Source: Amblyomma americanum
Taxonomy: Eukaryota; Arthropoda; Arachnida; Ixodida; Ixodidae
DNA length: 64,000 bases
Direction of reading: 5' to 3'
Assembly (NCBI RefSeq): GCF_052857255.1
Contig: NW_027526712.1
Coordinates: forward strand, 54,856 to 118,855
Made by a program: the position numbers and the translations under genes. Shown piece by piece: positions 50,869-60,228 of this stretch. The notes beneath the pieces were generated by a model. That model worked only from the letters and a program-made list of their open reading frames with translations. It ran no database searches and was not told where the DNA came from. Position 1 is the stretch's first letter; every line of letters begins with the position of its first letter.

Positions 50869-52376
50869 AGCGAATAATCGAAAGCTTACAGGGCGCACCG
50901 TCTCACCCCGAACAGCTAGGTTATTTCATTGGCAAAGACGGCACCCTGTGTCGGCGCACGAGGCCACCCAGGAAAGGGAGACCAAAGAAAACCGCTTGGG
51001 AGAGAGTCGTCATACCTCGGTCGTGGACAGAAAGGGTTCTTCGCGCGTTTCACGATGCGCCATGCGCCGGTCATTTTAGCGTAGCGAAGACACGCAGGCG
51101 TGTGGAGCGTTTGTACTTTTGGAGTGGCATGCGACAGGATGTTAGAGACTACTGTGCGAAGTGTCCTTCCTGTCTCGAAAGAAAAACACCCAAGGGACGA
51201 AGAACAGCTCCAATTCAGCCGTTCCCTGAGGTTTCGGCTCCCTTCGAGCGGACAGGTATGGACATAATGGGCCCATTGCCCACGACCACTTCCGGAAACA
51301 AGTACATTTTAGTATTTGTCGATCACCTTTCAAAATACGCGGAAGCGGTAGCACTCCCAGATCAGAAGGCAGACACGGTTGCAACAGCATTTGTCGAACA
51401 GATCGTGCTCCGACATGGACCCCCGAGGCAACTCTTGACAGATAGGGGAACGAACTTCGTGTCGCAGCTAATGAGGAGAGTTTGCGAGCTGCTTAAGATC
51501 GCTAAGAAGCAGACAACACCGTACCATCCGGCTTGCAACGGCGCGGTGGAGCGACTGAACCAAACCGTGGCCGGGTTCCTGTCGCATTTTGTTTCGCGCG
51601 ACCAGCGGGACTGGGACTGGTGGCTCCCGTATGCAATGTTTGCCTACAATTCCGCAGCACACGAGAGCACGGGCGAATCGCCATTCTTTCTTCTCTACGG
51701 CCGAGACCCGGACCAGCCTAGTGAAGTGCCAGAGGGCCCCCGTCGTGTCCCATACGCTTCACTGGACGACTATAAGGTTGAGCTAGAATCGCGCTTGCAA
51801 GTGGCGAGGGACGTCGCGGCGAAGCGCAGGAAGGAGGTGCACGATCGCAGTGCTAGAGACGCGCCGTTTGATGTGGGGGACAGCGTGTACATTGAAAAGT
51901 GCCAAAGGCATATTGGGCTAGCTCGTAAGTTCCAGACGAAGTGGAGAGGACCGTGCGAGGTTGTCGAGAAGCTTTCTCCGGTAAACTTCAGAGTCCGAGA
52001 CGTGAACCGGCGCTTGATAAGGATACACGGAAATCGCCTCAAATCGGCACCGGTTCAGTATTCACGAAATGAGGAAAGGGAAAGCGCGGATTTTGATGGG
52101 GACAGAAGTGAAGCGGAGCGCGCAGATAGTTCGCAAGAAACGCCCTCTCCTGCATTTGTTCGGCAGGCGCCAGAGGTGACGGCCAGAATGCCACCGGATT
52201 TACTTCATGCATTGCTAGAAGAAGAAGCACGCGAGGTTGCCGCGCAGATAACGCCAGGAGAGGCTCCTGCCACGAGCCCTCGCGAGTCCCAAAGCAGACA
52301 AAGGGTCACAGACTTACTTAGTATGACTCATGAAGGCCGATATCCGCTGCGAAATCGGAAAGCTAAGTCGGACTAA
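50862..52376 (+). CDS. int: pol part 2: integrase (frameshifted from RT-RNase H)
   Basis: The frame is open from about 50,862 although its first ATG is at 51,102. The N-terminal HHCC zinc site starts before that ATG: His 51,051, His 51,072, Cys 51,153 and Cys 51,162. The catalytic core has Asp 51,261 (TGMDIMGP), Asp 51,441 (LLTDRGTNF) and Glu 51,549 (NGAVERLNQ), giving D-D-35-E spacing. A GPY/F-like module follows (KFQTKWRGPCEVVEKL), with Cys where Tyr is usual. The C-terminal tail is acidic and ends with EGRYPLRNRK. No chromodomain is evident. Its upstream joint with RNase H lies in about 50,850-50,862 and needs a single-base indel to be in frame, so the polyprotein is broken. It could still have been mobilised in trans. 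Confidence 0.92.
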   Translation, partial: DLKRIIESLQGAPSHPEQLGYFIGKDGTLCRRTRPPRKGRPKKTAWERVVIPRSWTERVLRAFHDAPCAGHFSVAKTRRRVERLYFWSGMRQDVRDYCAKCPSCLERKTPKGRRTAPIQPFPEVSAPFERTGMDIMGPLPTTTSGNKYILVFVDHLSKYAEAVALPDQKADTVATAFVEQIVLRHGPPRQLLTDRGTNFVSQLMRRVCELLKIAKKQTTPYHPACNGAVERLNQTVAGFLSHFVSRDQRDWDWWLPYAMFAYNSAAHESTGESPFFLLYGRDPDQPSEVPEGPRRVPYASLDDYKVELESRLQVARDVAAKRRKEVHDRSARDAPFDVGDSVYIEKCQRHIGLARKFQTKWRGPCEVVEKLSPVNFRVRDVNRRLIRIHGNRLKSAPVQYSRNEERESADFDGDRSEAERADSSQETPSPAFVRQAPEVTARMPPDLLHALLEEEAREVAAQITPGEAPATSPRESQSRQRVTDLLSMTHEGRYPLRNRKAKSD

Positions 52377-52869
52377 TGGCGTAAACAGAGCAGAGTTGTG
52401 AACTGGTTAGAATTGTGTAATGCCGCAGCTCATAACATTGCTATGTGCTTATGTGTTAAGTTATCGGAGTTGGTAGTTAAACCTTTCTGTCATTAAGTAA
52501 CACCTTCACAGGAGAGCATGCGGAGCGCATGCAGAACCTGCCCTACTTCCTTTCGTTATCTATATTTTTGTCTGTGCCGTGATCGTGCTAGAAGTGGGAG
52601 CTCCTTTGTAACTGTGGTAAATTTATTTCGTCCAGTTTGGACTAGAAAGGAGAGGCTTGGGTGCTGAGTTTCATGTTTATCTTTAAAAGAAGATCAGTGC
52701 TGCCCCTGGAGACGCCAGTTATGACAGCGGAGGCATATGGTGTTGTGCAGTGGTGTTGAGTGCAGCGAAAAGTGTTTTGTCGGACGCACTGTGCGAGGCG
52801 ATTCAGAAAGACAAGGGGAGCTGCATGGACTCAAATGTTCGGAGAACATTCTTCTGGATGGTGAGCGAG
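52377..52869 (+). other. Non-coding region between integrase and 3' LTR
   Basis: About 490 bp without a convincing frame, so no env. A perfect 7-bp hairpin, GCATGCG-GAG-CGCATGC, lies at 52,516-52,532. A purine tract directly against the 3' LTR would be expected for plus-strand priming, but the last bases (GGATGGTGAGCGAG) are only moderately purine-rich. Stronger purine runs sit farther up at about 52,645-52,657 and 52,806-52,820. Confidence 0.6.
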
Positions 52870-53728
52870 TGTGACGTTCCTTGTGTGTGCTACGAGGTTC
52901 CGCGTTCGACGGCGCGGCGTAGACGGAGACCCAGATGACAGCGGCATCATCAATTACCCAGCCATGCTCTTTGAGAGTGACGACCAGAACGAAGGGGTTT
53001 AAGCCCAACCGGACCCAGCCGGACCCGCCGCCGCCGCCGCGGGGAAACGGGCTTTATCCTCCCCAATTGCCGTGGCGGTTCCAGGGGAGGCCTCCCGAGC
53101 ACATTCCAGGACAAGGGACCACTTTCCCGGCCGATGACCCGCGGGAACTGTCAGCGGGCCAGAGCGCGCCTTACCTTGAGGAGCGAGTGTCAGTTGATGG
53201 ATGGAGAACGGAGGCCGGTGACCCGCGGGAACTGTCAGCGGGCCAGAGCGCGCCTTACCACAGCCGACGCTATGCGCTACCTCGAAGACAACCTTCTTTC
53301 CCTCGGACTCAACACGTGAGGGGGGCGAGACCAGAAGTGCGGTGGTATGTTTGTGCGCCCAAATGAAATCCCTAGCCCCCCCTTCCCTTCCGGCGTGGGC
53401 GTCCTCACCCTAGGGAGTGTGGGGAGAAGAGGATATAAAAATCGACAAGCAGTACGGAAGAAGAACGCTCAGGACGACATCGTTCGCCAAGAGGGCCTTC
53501 AGCGCTGAAGCCCGACGGCGTGCAGCTTCTGCCAGCAACCGCTCGAGCCCAACTCCGGAGCCACTCCATCGCCCCCATGAAGTCGTCGGCACGTAAGCTC
53601 GGACGCCCCAGCCTCTGAATCTTAATCATGTATAATTATTGAATATATCTGTTTGTTTAAACTGAGCCATACGGTGTCTCCTTGCCTCTCCGTCCCGTGT
53701 GGACCTGCGCATTATGGGGGTCATCACA
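52870..53728 (+). repeat. 3' LTR of the Ty3/gypsy element (859 bp)
   Basis: Begins TGTGACGTTCC and ends TCATCACA. It is collinear with the 5' LTR along its whole length, with 8 substitutions and 2 C's fewer in the C-run near 53,376. It contains the 41-bp U3 duplication, the TATAAAAA box and the same 143-codon frame. Followed by CCAT (53,729-53,732), the right target duplication. Confidence 0.95.
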
Positions 53729-53732
53729 CCAT
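53729..53732. repeat. Target site duplication CCAT, right copy
   Basis: Exact repeat of 46,542-46,545, directly outside the 3' LTR. Confidence 0.9.
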
Positions 53733-55007
53733 TAAGCCAAACACAAAAATTGTTGACCACTCCTTTAAACTGCGATAAAATGTCCATGATATCTAGTAAG
53801 TTATCTGTATCGCGTAAGATGGCTCTGATATTGCACAGTCGTCCTTGAAAAAAGTGCGGATTGTGTGATATTTACAACTTACTCTTTCATTTTCGATTTC
53901 TACTATATGCTATTAGTGCTGCAGAATGGGCATGTAAGCAAATTAAGTTATTACAATGTTTTCATGCTGAAATCTATTCAGAAAGTGCCTCTGTTGTAGA
54001 AATCTTTGCCCTGTGGTCGCTAAAACACGTTGCCATTAACAGCTTCTTTTTCACGTTGGCAATGGCGCTCCTTCATTAACTCCTCTAGACTCTACTCCGT
54101 GTCTTGTATATGTCGTGGCTTCCACTCACGGAACAGATTGCGATTCCACTCGCGATCTTCTGGTTACCCCATTTCATATCATGCATTTCTGCCAAAAAGT
54201 GTGGCAGGGTGCACGAAATTATCGGTAAAAGCGCCCAAAAAGCAGCGCTTTCAGAGCTCATTAAGCAGAAAGCCTAATAAATGAACAAATGAGACAGTTT
54301 GTTCTTTGCTGTAATTAGCTATTTTCCTACTTCTAGAGTGTATTATTGTAAACAAATTTTAAGGAGAAAGCAATTCCTAGATGCAAAATAAAAACAAGGT
54401 CATACTCACAAAAGCCGTCCACCAGAACCCTCTTTGGTCTGGGTTAATGCTGCGACTCCCTTTGCAAAAATGCGCCGAGCCAAGTGGCTTTTTCAGAAAA
54501 TTTAATCTGGTCCTAGGTGTGCAGTCAATCGAAACGTCGGTGCTGCAGACATCTGAAATAGAGGATTCGCAGAACTATCAGCCGGCGTTATTAGGGGAGA
54601 GTCTGAGAACAAACGAGCACGAAAGATATCGAAAACAAAAAACAAGGCAACCTAAACACCGCTACAAAAGATCATTAAAACAATAACATCGAACACAAAC
54701 AAATGGCTGCAAAAGCAAGGCTTTCGTTACAGTGCAGACATAGAGCTGGTTCTGCAAGCAACCGCACTACGAACACGATCGGTGTTCGTCTAATGCCAAA
54801 CAGGTGGTTCAGTTCGCAGCACAATCCTACAAAGCATGAATAAAAGCCCATGCGAAAATACTTGTAGTGCTACAGTATATTTACAGTGCAACAGTGGTCA
54901 GCAACGAGAAACTATTCAACAGTTTTTTGTGTTGTGTAATTATGCTGTGCGCTTTTTGGACATAGTTGAGAAGACTCGTGAAAGGGACTATGTGATCACG
55001 ACTTACG
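53733..55007. other. Unrecognised flank between LTR element and LINE fragment
   Basis: About 1.3 kb, AT-rich. Short open frames at 53,861-54,079, 54,030-54,284 and 54,381-54,686 have no motif, splice context or codon pattern I can defend. Before the gypsy insertion this DNA was continuous with 45,707-46,545. Confidence 0.6.
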
Positions 55008-55085
55008 TTATAACAATTTTGCCTGTGATGAAAGACTCAGAGATTATTATAACAATTTTGCCTGTGATGAAAGACTCAGAGATTA
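55008..55085 (+). repeat. 39-bp perfect tandem duplication
   Basis: Two adjacent identical 39-bp units, 55,008-55,046 and 55,047-55,085, each containing TAACAATTTTGCCTGTGATG and AAAGACTCAGAGATTA. The duplication ends within a few bases of the 5' truncation of the plus-strand LINE fragment. No third copy is found after the LINE 3' end, so it is not its target site duplication. Confidence 0.9.
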
Positions 55086-55087
55086 TG

Positions 55088-56395
55088 AGGCACTTATGGG
55101 GAACTGCGAGACTCCCATCTCCTCAATACACGCGCCTATCACAAACGCCATCCGGTCGCCGCATTCTAGACCGACTCCATATCCAACACACTTTCACCTT
55201 TGAGGAACGGGTACGATAAACAGAACCCTGGAGACGTGCCCTCAGGGTCCGAATACTTTCCCACAATATGGCACACTCTGACAATAATGGCCGTCGCCAG
55301 GCCCGTGCGGAAGCACTGGAGCGACATTATGGTCGACAACAACACGTGTACTACGTGAACATTGTCCGTCCCCACCGTAGGGGAAGGGGGGAGGGGGGTT
55401 CATCGCGGCATTAGTCCACAACACCAGTAGAGTGGCAGGACTCACGTTCCACGCCTACGGCACAACACACGCGGAGGAAATCGCGATTGCGCTCGTCTTC
55501 TCCCTCCTAGAAATGAAAAATGTCATTACCCAAGCAGCACAGGTAATTGGCCCAATACTGGAACCGTATTGGTAAAGGCCGGCCCTACAAAGGACCAGGA
55601 TGGGACCATCCTTTTGCAGTATTGGGCCGATTACCTGTGCTGCTTGGGTACCGACTCAAAGGGGGCCTACCGGAATTATAAGCTTGGTAGGATACCTCCT
55701 CTCGCCTGGCGCATCCTACAAATTTGCTGCAGGCCCGGCGACCCGTTTAATTGCAACCTCATCTGGGCTCCCGGCCAGCATGGTCTCCAGGGCAATGAGT
55801 TAGCCGATCAGGCGGCCCGCGCGCTTTTTCCTTGGAATTACAACCGCGACACAGTAGTGGTGCGGGAGAAGCTATTATTTTTCAATCATTTTATTGCCTC
55901 GACTTATATTCTGTCTCTTTTGGCACTCGCACTTGCTCTGCAAGCCTACTCCGAGCCCACCCAATTTCTAACCGCATTAAAAGACATCTCTACATGTTAC
56001 AGGAGAGTCTTCGTCGCTTTCCAAAACCCTGTGAATGTCTCCGGAGAGCAGACAAACGGCTCTTTCTCAAAATTTTACAAACAGAATGCTGTGTCCGGAA
56101 GTGTTGAAACACTTCCGCTCAGAATTTGATGGTGGCTGCGGCCTGTGCGGAGCGACGTTTTAGGACATTTACCGCATGGTCTGGGCCTGCCCTTCCCAAT
56201 CTTTCCTCTCCCACCCTTCTAGAGAGGCCTGGGAGGTGGCGCTGCTGAGTTGCTATGACCTACAGTTCCAACGAACTTTGCATTGGGGCTCGGGTATAGG
56301 AGCTCCACCTAGATTTTTGTGAGCACCTGGGCCAACAGGGACTGGCGCAAACACCTCCTTGTACATAGTCAATGTTTACCACCACCAACACCACA
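55088..56395 (+). mobile_element. 5'-truncated LINE fragment (ORF2 C-terminus, RNase H, 3' tail), plus strand
   Basis: Collinear with the minus-strand LINE from about 57,700 down to 56,674. Landmarks shared as protein include YTRLSQTPSGRRILDRLHIQ, TDSKGAYRNYKLG and the RNase H end GLQGNELADQAARAL, which is better preserved here than in the other copy. A Cys-rich C-terminal motif CGLC is followed by a premature TAG near 56,152. The first RNase H acidic position is Asn in this copy. Frame is lost repeatedly and a 120-bp MITE interrupts RNase H. The 3' end is an ACC-rich tail (ACCACCACCAACACCACACC) rather than poly(A). Point differences from the minus copy are numerous, so this is an independent, older insertion of the same family and not a recent inverted duplicate. 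Confidence 0.88.
55529..55648. mobile_element. 120-bp MITE with 32-bp terminal inverted repeats and TA target duplication
   Basis: Left arm 55,529-55,560 begins CCCAAGCAGCACAGG. Right arm 55,617-55,648 is its inverted complement with one mismatch in 32. TA flanks both ends (55,527-55,528 and 55,649-55,650). The homologous minus-strand LINE has the uninterrupted sequence CATTACCGACTC, which gives the empty site exactly. The interior of 56 bp has no coding capacity. TA duplication points to Tc1/mariner-type mobilisation; the parental transposase is not in the window. Confidence 0.93.
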
Positions 56396-56673
56396 CCCTG
56401 ATGAAACTTTATTCGCCACCTCCTCGAGCTTCCAGAACGCCCCAGTTCACCCAACACCTGTGGGTGCACCTTCGGGCACCCACTAGTAAAAATGAGTCTG
56501 CCCACCTACCAGCGTGCACCTACAGCCTGCCCACTTCCAATCTTTAGAAGGCCTTCACAAACGTACTCCGGAAGCACTGCCCTGTCGGTGCACCCACGTA
56601 AAAATACATATCCTGCCTTCGCTCCACCACTCTCAAGAAGGCGTCGTCCCTCCAGACGCCTCCTACACAGAGA
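56396..56673 (-). mobile_element. Probable 3'-end fragment of another retroposon, minus strand
   Basis: On the minus strand this short spacer ends GGCGAATAAAGTTTCATCAGG (56,396-56,416), resembling the AATAAATGTTTACC end of the neighbouring LINE in layout: polyadenylation hexamer, short GTTT-containing segment, then the end. The rest is C-rich with two small internal repeats (GGTGCACC-type palindromes near 56,470 and 56,590). No coding motif is seen. It may be the tail of a related LINE or simply host sequence. Confidence 0.4.
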
Positions 56674-57101
56674 CTGGTGGTGGTGATGGTGGTGGTAAAC
56701 ATTTATTTTGTACAAGGAGGTGTTTCGATCCAGGCCCTATGGCCCAGGTCCTCCCAGGCCGCTCGCGCCCTGGCGACCAAGGTCCGTTGGGACTGTAGGT
56801 CATGGCAGCTGAGCAGCGCCGCCTCCCAAGCCTAGCTAGAAGGGTGGTAGATGAAGGATTGGGAAGTATGGGGATTTGGAGGGGCAGGCCCAGACCATAT
56901 GGAAAACGTCCGAGAACGTCGCTCTGCACAGCCTGAAGCCACCATCAAATTATAAATTGAAGTGTTTCAATACTGCTGGGCACAGCATTGTATTTGTAAA
57001 AATTTTGAGAAGCTGTTCGTCTGCTGTCCGGAGACCCTTACAGGGTTCCAGAAAGCGACAATGACTGTCTTTATAATATGTAGTTATGTCTTTGAATGTA
57101 A
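56674..57101 (-). other. LINE ORF2 tail, 3' UTR and ACC-rich 3' terminus
   Basis: Collinear with 55,970-56,395 on the plus strand. On the minus strand it ends CACCTCCTTGTACAAAATAAATGTTTACC followed by CACCACC/ATCACC units and stops near 56,674. Shown in two pieces here: AATAAA is at about 56,702-56,707, and the ACC-type tail is 56,674-56,698. Both copies share the hexamer position and tail type (the plus copy has GTCAATG for the hexamer area), so the tail is a family feature. Confidence 0.75.
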
Positions 57102-57928
57102 TTAGAGATTGGGTAGGCTCGGAGTAGGCTTCCTGAGCAAGTGTGAGTGCCCGGGGAGAGAGCGCGCAGGCCGCCTGATCGGCTTACTCATTGCCCTGGA
57201 GTCTCCCTGGTGACCGGAAGCCCAGATGAGGTTACAGTTTGTTGGGTCGCTGGACCGACAGCAATTTTGTAGGATGCGCCAGGCGAGAGGAAGTACCCAA
57301 CCCAGCTCATAGTTCCGACAGGCCCCCATCGAGTCGGTAATGATGTGTTTCACTTGTGGGAGGGAGAGTGCGAGCTTAATCGCGATTTCCTCCGCGTGTG
57401 TTGCGCTGTAGGCGCGGAAAGTGAGTCCTGCCACTGTGGTGTTGTCGTGGACCACTGCAGCGGTGAACCACCCCCCACGGTGGGGACCGGCAATGTCCAC
57501 GTAGTACACGTGTTGTTGTCTACCATAATGTCGCTCCAGTGCTTCCGCACGCGCCTGGCGACGGCCATTGTGGTCAGAGTGTGGCATGTGACCCTGAGGG
57601 CGCGTCTCCAGGGTTCTGGAGCTCGTACCCGTTCCTCAAAGGTGATGGTGTGCTGGATGTGGAGCCGGTCAAGAATGCGGCGACCGGATGGCGTTTGTGA
57701 TAGGCGCGTATATTGGTTGACGAGATGGGCGTCTCGGAGTTCCTGATAGGTGTTGACCACCCCCAAGTCCAACAAACGCTGGTTGGATGTGGTAATGGTA
57801 AGGTCAAGAGCCCGTTTGATGACTTTGGGGTCCATGACCTCGAGTTGGTCCTCGTCGTGTTTGCGCATGTGAAGGTACGGGGTTGAGCAGAGAATTCTAC
57901 TCGTTACAAAGCCATATGCCAGCCGCAA
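57102..57928 (-). pseudogene. LINE ORF2, RT-RNase H linker and RNase H domain
   Basis: 57,928-57,350 is an open linker with YTRLSQTPSGRRILDRLHIQ, shared with the plus-strand fragment. After another frame change, 57,587-57,102 encodes RNase H: YVDIAGP (first Asp), AEEIAIKLAL (Glu), IITDSMGACRNYELG (second Asp) and WASGHQGD (His). A frameshift at the last block garbles the usual GNE.AD end, which the plus-strand copy keeps. Comparison of the two copies shows that RNase H belonged to the family's ancestor and was not acquired separately. Confidence 0.85.
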
Positions 57929-59204
57929 GGCATCTTTGCTTCGTAACCCCCCACGCTAGTTGGAGACTCGGCGAACCATACGCCCCACCTGATCACCATA
58001 CATGCGGAGTTCTGCGAGTGTTGTGTCCGCTCTGCGTTGTTGGTGAATAAAGAGACCGAGGATGCGGATCTCCTTGGTCTATCTAATCGGACCCGAAGGG
58101 GTGTGTGAGGTGAATTGAAGTATCGTCCTGAGGAGAGGGTCGAATATGGACAAATTCTGATTTGGTGAGAGCACACTGGAGACCAAAGTATGCAGCGTAG
58201 GTGTCCACTGCCTCCGCTGCCTGTTGTAGGCAGGTCTCCATGTGTCCGAGATTTCCCTCTGTTGCCCAATAGGGCATATCGGATGCCGGTCATGGAGCTT
58301 AATTTTGCGGGAAGGTCATTCATTGCGAGGTTGAAGAGGAGGGGAGATAAAACCGCACCCTGTGGTATACCCCGCGATTCGATGGTATAGGGTCCATGTT
58401 CCTTGTCTTGAATTCGAATGTAGGCCTGTCGACCCGTGAGAAATTGCCAGATATATCGGTATGTATTCTGAACCCAGTTGGTACCTTGCATGTGGTTGAG
58501 TATTACTTCATGTTTCACATTACCAAAGGATCCTTTCAAATCCAAGGCCAGGACAACCTTGTCATTGTGAAGGCGTTCTTTGGTCTCTAATATGTCATGA
58601 TGGAGTTGTATAAGGATGTCTTGTGCGGATTTCTGTGGTCGGAAACCAAACATAGTGTCTGCAAAAGTGCGATGTGTTTCGAGGTAAGTGGACAACCTGT
58701 CTTGCACCATAGTCTCCATCAGTTTTCCGACACAAGAGAGATAGGGCGCAGGTGCTCCAAATCAATTGGCATGCCTGTCTTAGGAATAAACGTCACTAAA
58801 GCTGTTTTCCAATCCGGGGGGAGTGGAATCTCTCCAAGCCAGATATGTTTGATGAATTCAAGGAGGGTACGATAGGCTGCATCCGGAAGGTTCACCAGAC
58901 GTTTGAAGGTAACCCTGTCACGGCCCGGTGCAGTACCGCGTTTCATTTTGGCTAGGGCCTCCTTCAAATCATGAAGCTGGAAGTGGGCGTCGAGCTCCAG
59001 ATTTGTTTGCCCTATGTATGAGTATTGAGAAAGGCGAGGGTCTACCGTGGTACACAAATATCTGTCACACAATGTTCGGGCCAGTTGTGCTGTATTAGCG
59101 GGAAAGTTATGCATTGCACGTTGTAGGTGCCGCGCCGTTTCTGCACGTGTTTGATTGGGGTCAATAAGTGCACGAAACATACGCCAGGTGTTGCGGCCAG
59201 ACAT
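57904..59204 (-). pseudogene. LINE ORF2, reverse transcriptase domain with lost catalytic box
   Basis: 59,204-58,719 holds the N-terminal RT blocks KRGTAPGRDRVTFKRL and LVTFIPKTG…LRPISL. After a frameshift at about 58,720, the next piece has MFGFRPQKSAQD, motif A ALDLKGSFGNVKH and motif B SRGIPQGAVLSPLLFN. Directly after IRYA, where the F/YxDD catalytic box belongs, the sequence jumps to the following WATEGNLGH block in another frame (about 58,268-58,274). The absence of the box and the change of frame together point to a deletion of roughly 20 nt. Downstream thumb sequence is recognisable in 58,277-58,083 and from 57,928. This copy cannot encode an active RT. Confidence 0.88.
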
Positions 59205-59357
59205 CTGGCCATTTAGTGTCGGCTAACTGAGCGGCATAGTCGGCAGTTTTGTGGGTGAGTTCAAGAATGAGGTGTCAGAGTTTCTTTCTGTGTTTCTGCT
59301 TTTTCCATCGTTTGGTGAGACTGCGGCAGGCCTCCCAAAGATGGAGAAGATGGTTGT

Positions 59358-60228
59358 CTACTTCGGGGAGGAATCAGTGAGCTGAATGCATTGTTCGTTT
59401 TTGCGGAGAGTTGTCATTAGAGAGGTTACCCATTCTTGATATCCCGAGTGAACGATGTCGACAGAGGAAAGTGTCGAGCGGAACTTAGTCCAATCGGGGA
59501 TATGTGCTTGCGTTGTGTGGCGTTTAAGAGGCCATGTGTAAATGGTCGTATTAATGATGCGGTGGTCACTGCCAAGGGTGTCTTGGGTGTTAAGCCAGTC
59601 GGCATGCCGAATATTGCGGGTAAGAGTCAAATCTGGGCATGGATCCCTGGTTACTGAGTTGCCCATGCGAGTGGGGTTGGCCGGATCGGTATGAAAGGTT
59701 ACACCGAGAGTCTAAATTAGTTCCGCCAATTTTCTGCCTCGGGGTAATTCTCTAAGGTAGCCCCATTGCCGACATGGAGCGTTGAAATATCCTACAATGA
59801 GTAGGGCCTCGCGTCCAGCCATGCGCATTGCTTTTGTAAAGAGCTTTTGTAAAGAAAGTGATACGTCTTTAAGTTTTGGGGGCAGTATATATTAAGCACA
59901 TGAATCGAGGGGTATTTGCTCCACAAAGGTAAGACCGTCAACATGACATAGGAGTATTCGGGGGTCGATGGGAGGGTGACCTCTTGTGCTGTGTAGTCTT
60001 TGTGAACCAGGATGCAGGTTTGTGTATCCCTCTGGAAAGTCTGGTAATTAGTGAGTTTGGTGTTGGCTCCGGTCTCCTGAAGGGCGACCAGGGCCACGAG
60101 GAACTCAAAGGTTTCAAGTTAAAGGCTCGCTCCTGCCGGTCCTTGAAACCCCTGCAATTCCACTGGGTTATTGTGAAGGGATGTGTTTGTGTCGGCACTC
60201 GCGATCTAGGATTGGGGGCCATAATCAT
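59358..60228 (-). pseudogene. LINE ORF2, endonuclease domain
   Basis: ORF2 begins with ATG at 60,228-60,226, overlapping the ORF1 stop as ATGA. The N-terminal motif TQWNCRGF is the first conserved block of APE-type LINE endonucleases. A frameshift follows, and 60,097-59,792 carries the VALQETGAN block with the catalytic Glu, then NIYCP. In the next block, where a GDFN-type motif is expected, the acidic residue is Tyr (codon 59,789-59,787). A stop lies just after it. The piece 59,666-59,358 holds GSDHRII, the conserved SDH block. Damage: at least two frameshifts, one stop and one catalytic change. Confidence 0.83.
60225..60228 (-). promoter_or_regulatory. ATGA stop-start overlap between LINE ORF1 and ORF2
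   Basis: On the minus strand the ORF1 frame ends TGA at 60,227-60,225 and ORF2 starts ATG at 60,228-60,226. A C14 run (60,247-60,234) lies just upstream in ORF1. Overlapping stop and start codons are used for termination-reinitiation in some LINEs. Whether this one was functional depends on the ancestral length of the C-run. Confidence 0.6.

Larger units (their letters stand above)
46546..53728 (+). mobile_element. Ty3/gypsy (Metaviridae-type) LTR retrotransposon, near full length, inactivated
   Basis: A 7,183-bp element bounded by LTRs that begin TGTGA and end TCACA, with the 4-bp direct repeat CCAT on both sides (46,542-46,545 and 53,729-53,732). The internal order is primer binding site, gag with a CCHC knuckle, protease, reverse transcriptase, RNase H, integrase, short 3' non-coding region. 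RNase H before integrase defines the Ty3/gypsy order. There is no env-like frame after integrase and no chromodomain was recognised. Coding damage: one frameshift and one nonsense codon in gag, one 1-nt frameshift between RNase H and integrase, and a changed RNase H catalytic position. The LTRs differ at 8 positions plus one 2-bp homopolymer indel (about 0.9%), so insertion was fairly recent relative to the LINEs. Confidence 0.95.

Noticed and set aside
51142..52230. Several minus-strand frames opposite integrase
   Set aside because: Shadows of the integrase coding frame, which carries the HHCC and DDE motifs.
52516..52532. 7-bp perfect hairpin near the end of the gypsy element as a terminator
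   Set aside because: Too short, with no U-tract, and in a eukaryotic retroelement. Noted only as part of the 3' non-coding region.
52377..52869. Possible env gene after integrase
   Set aside because: No open frame of useful length, no signal peptide or membrane segment.
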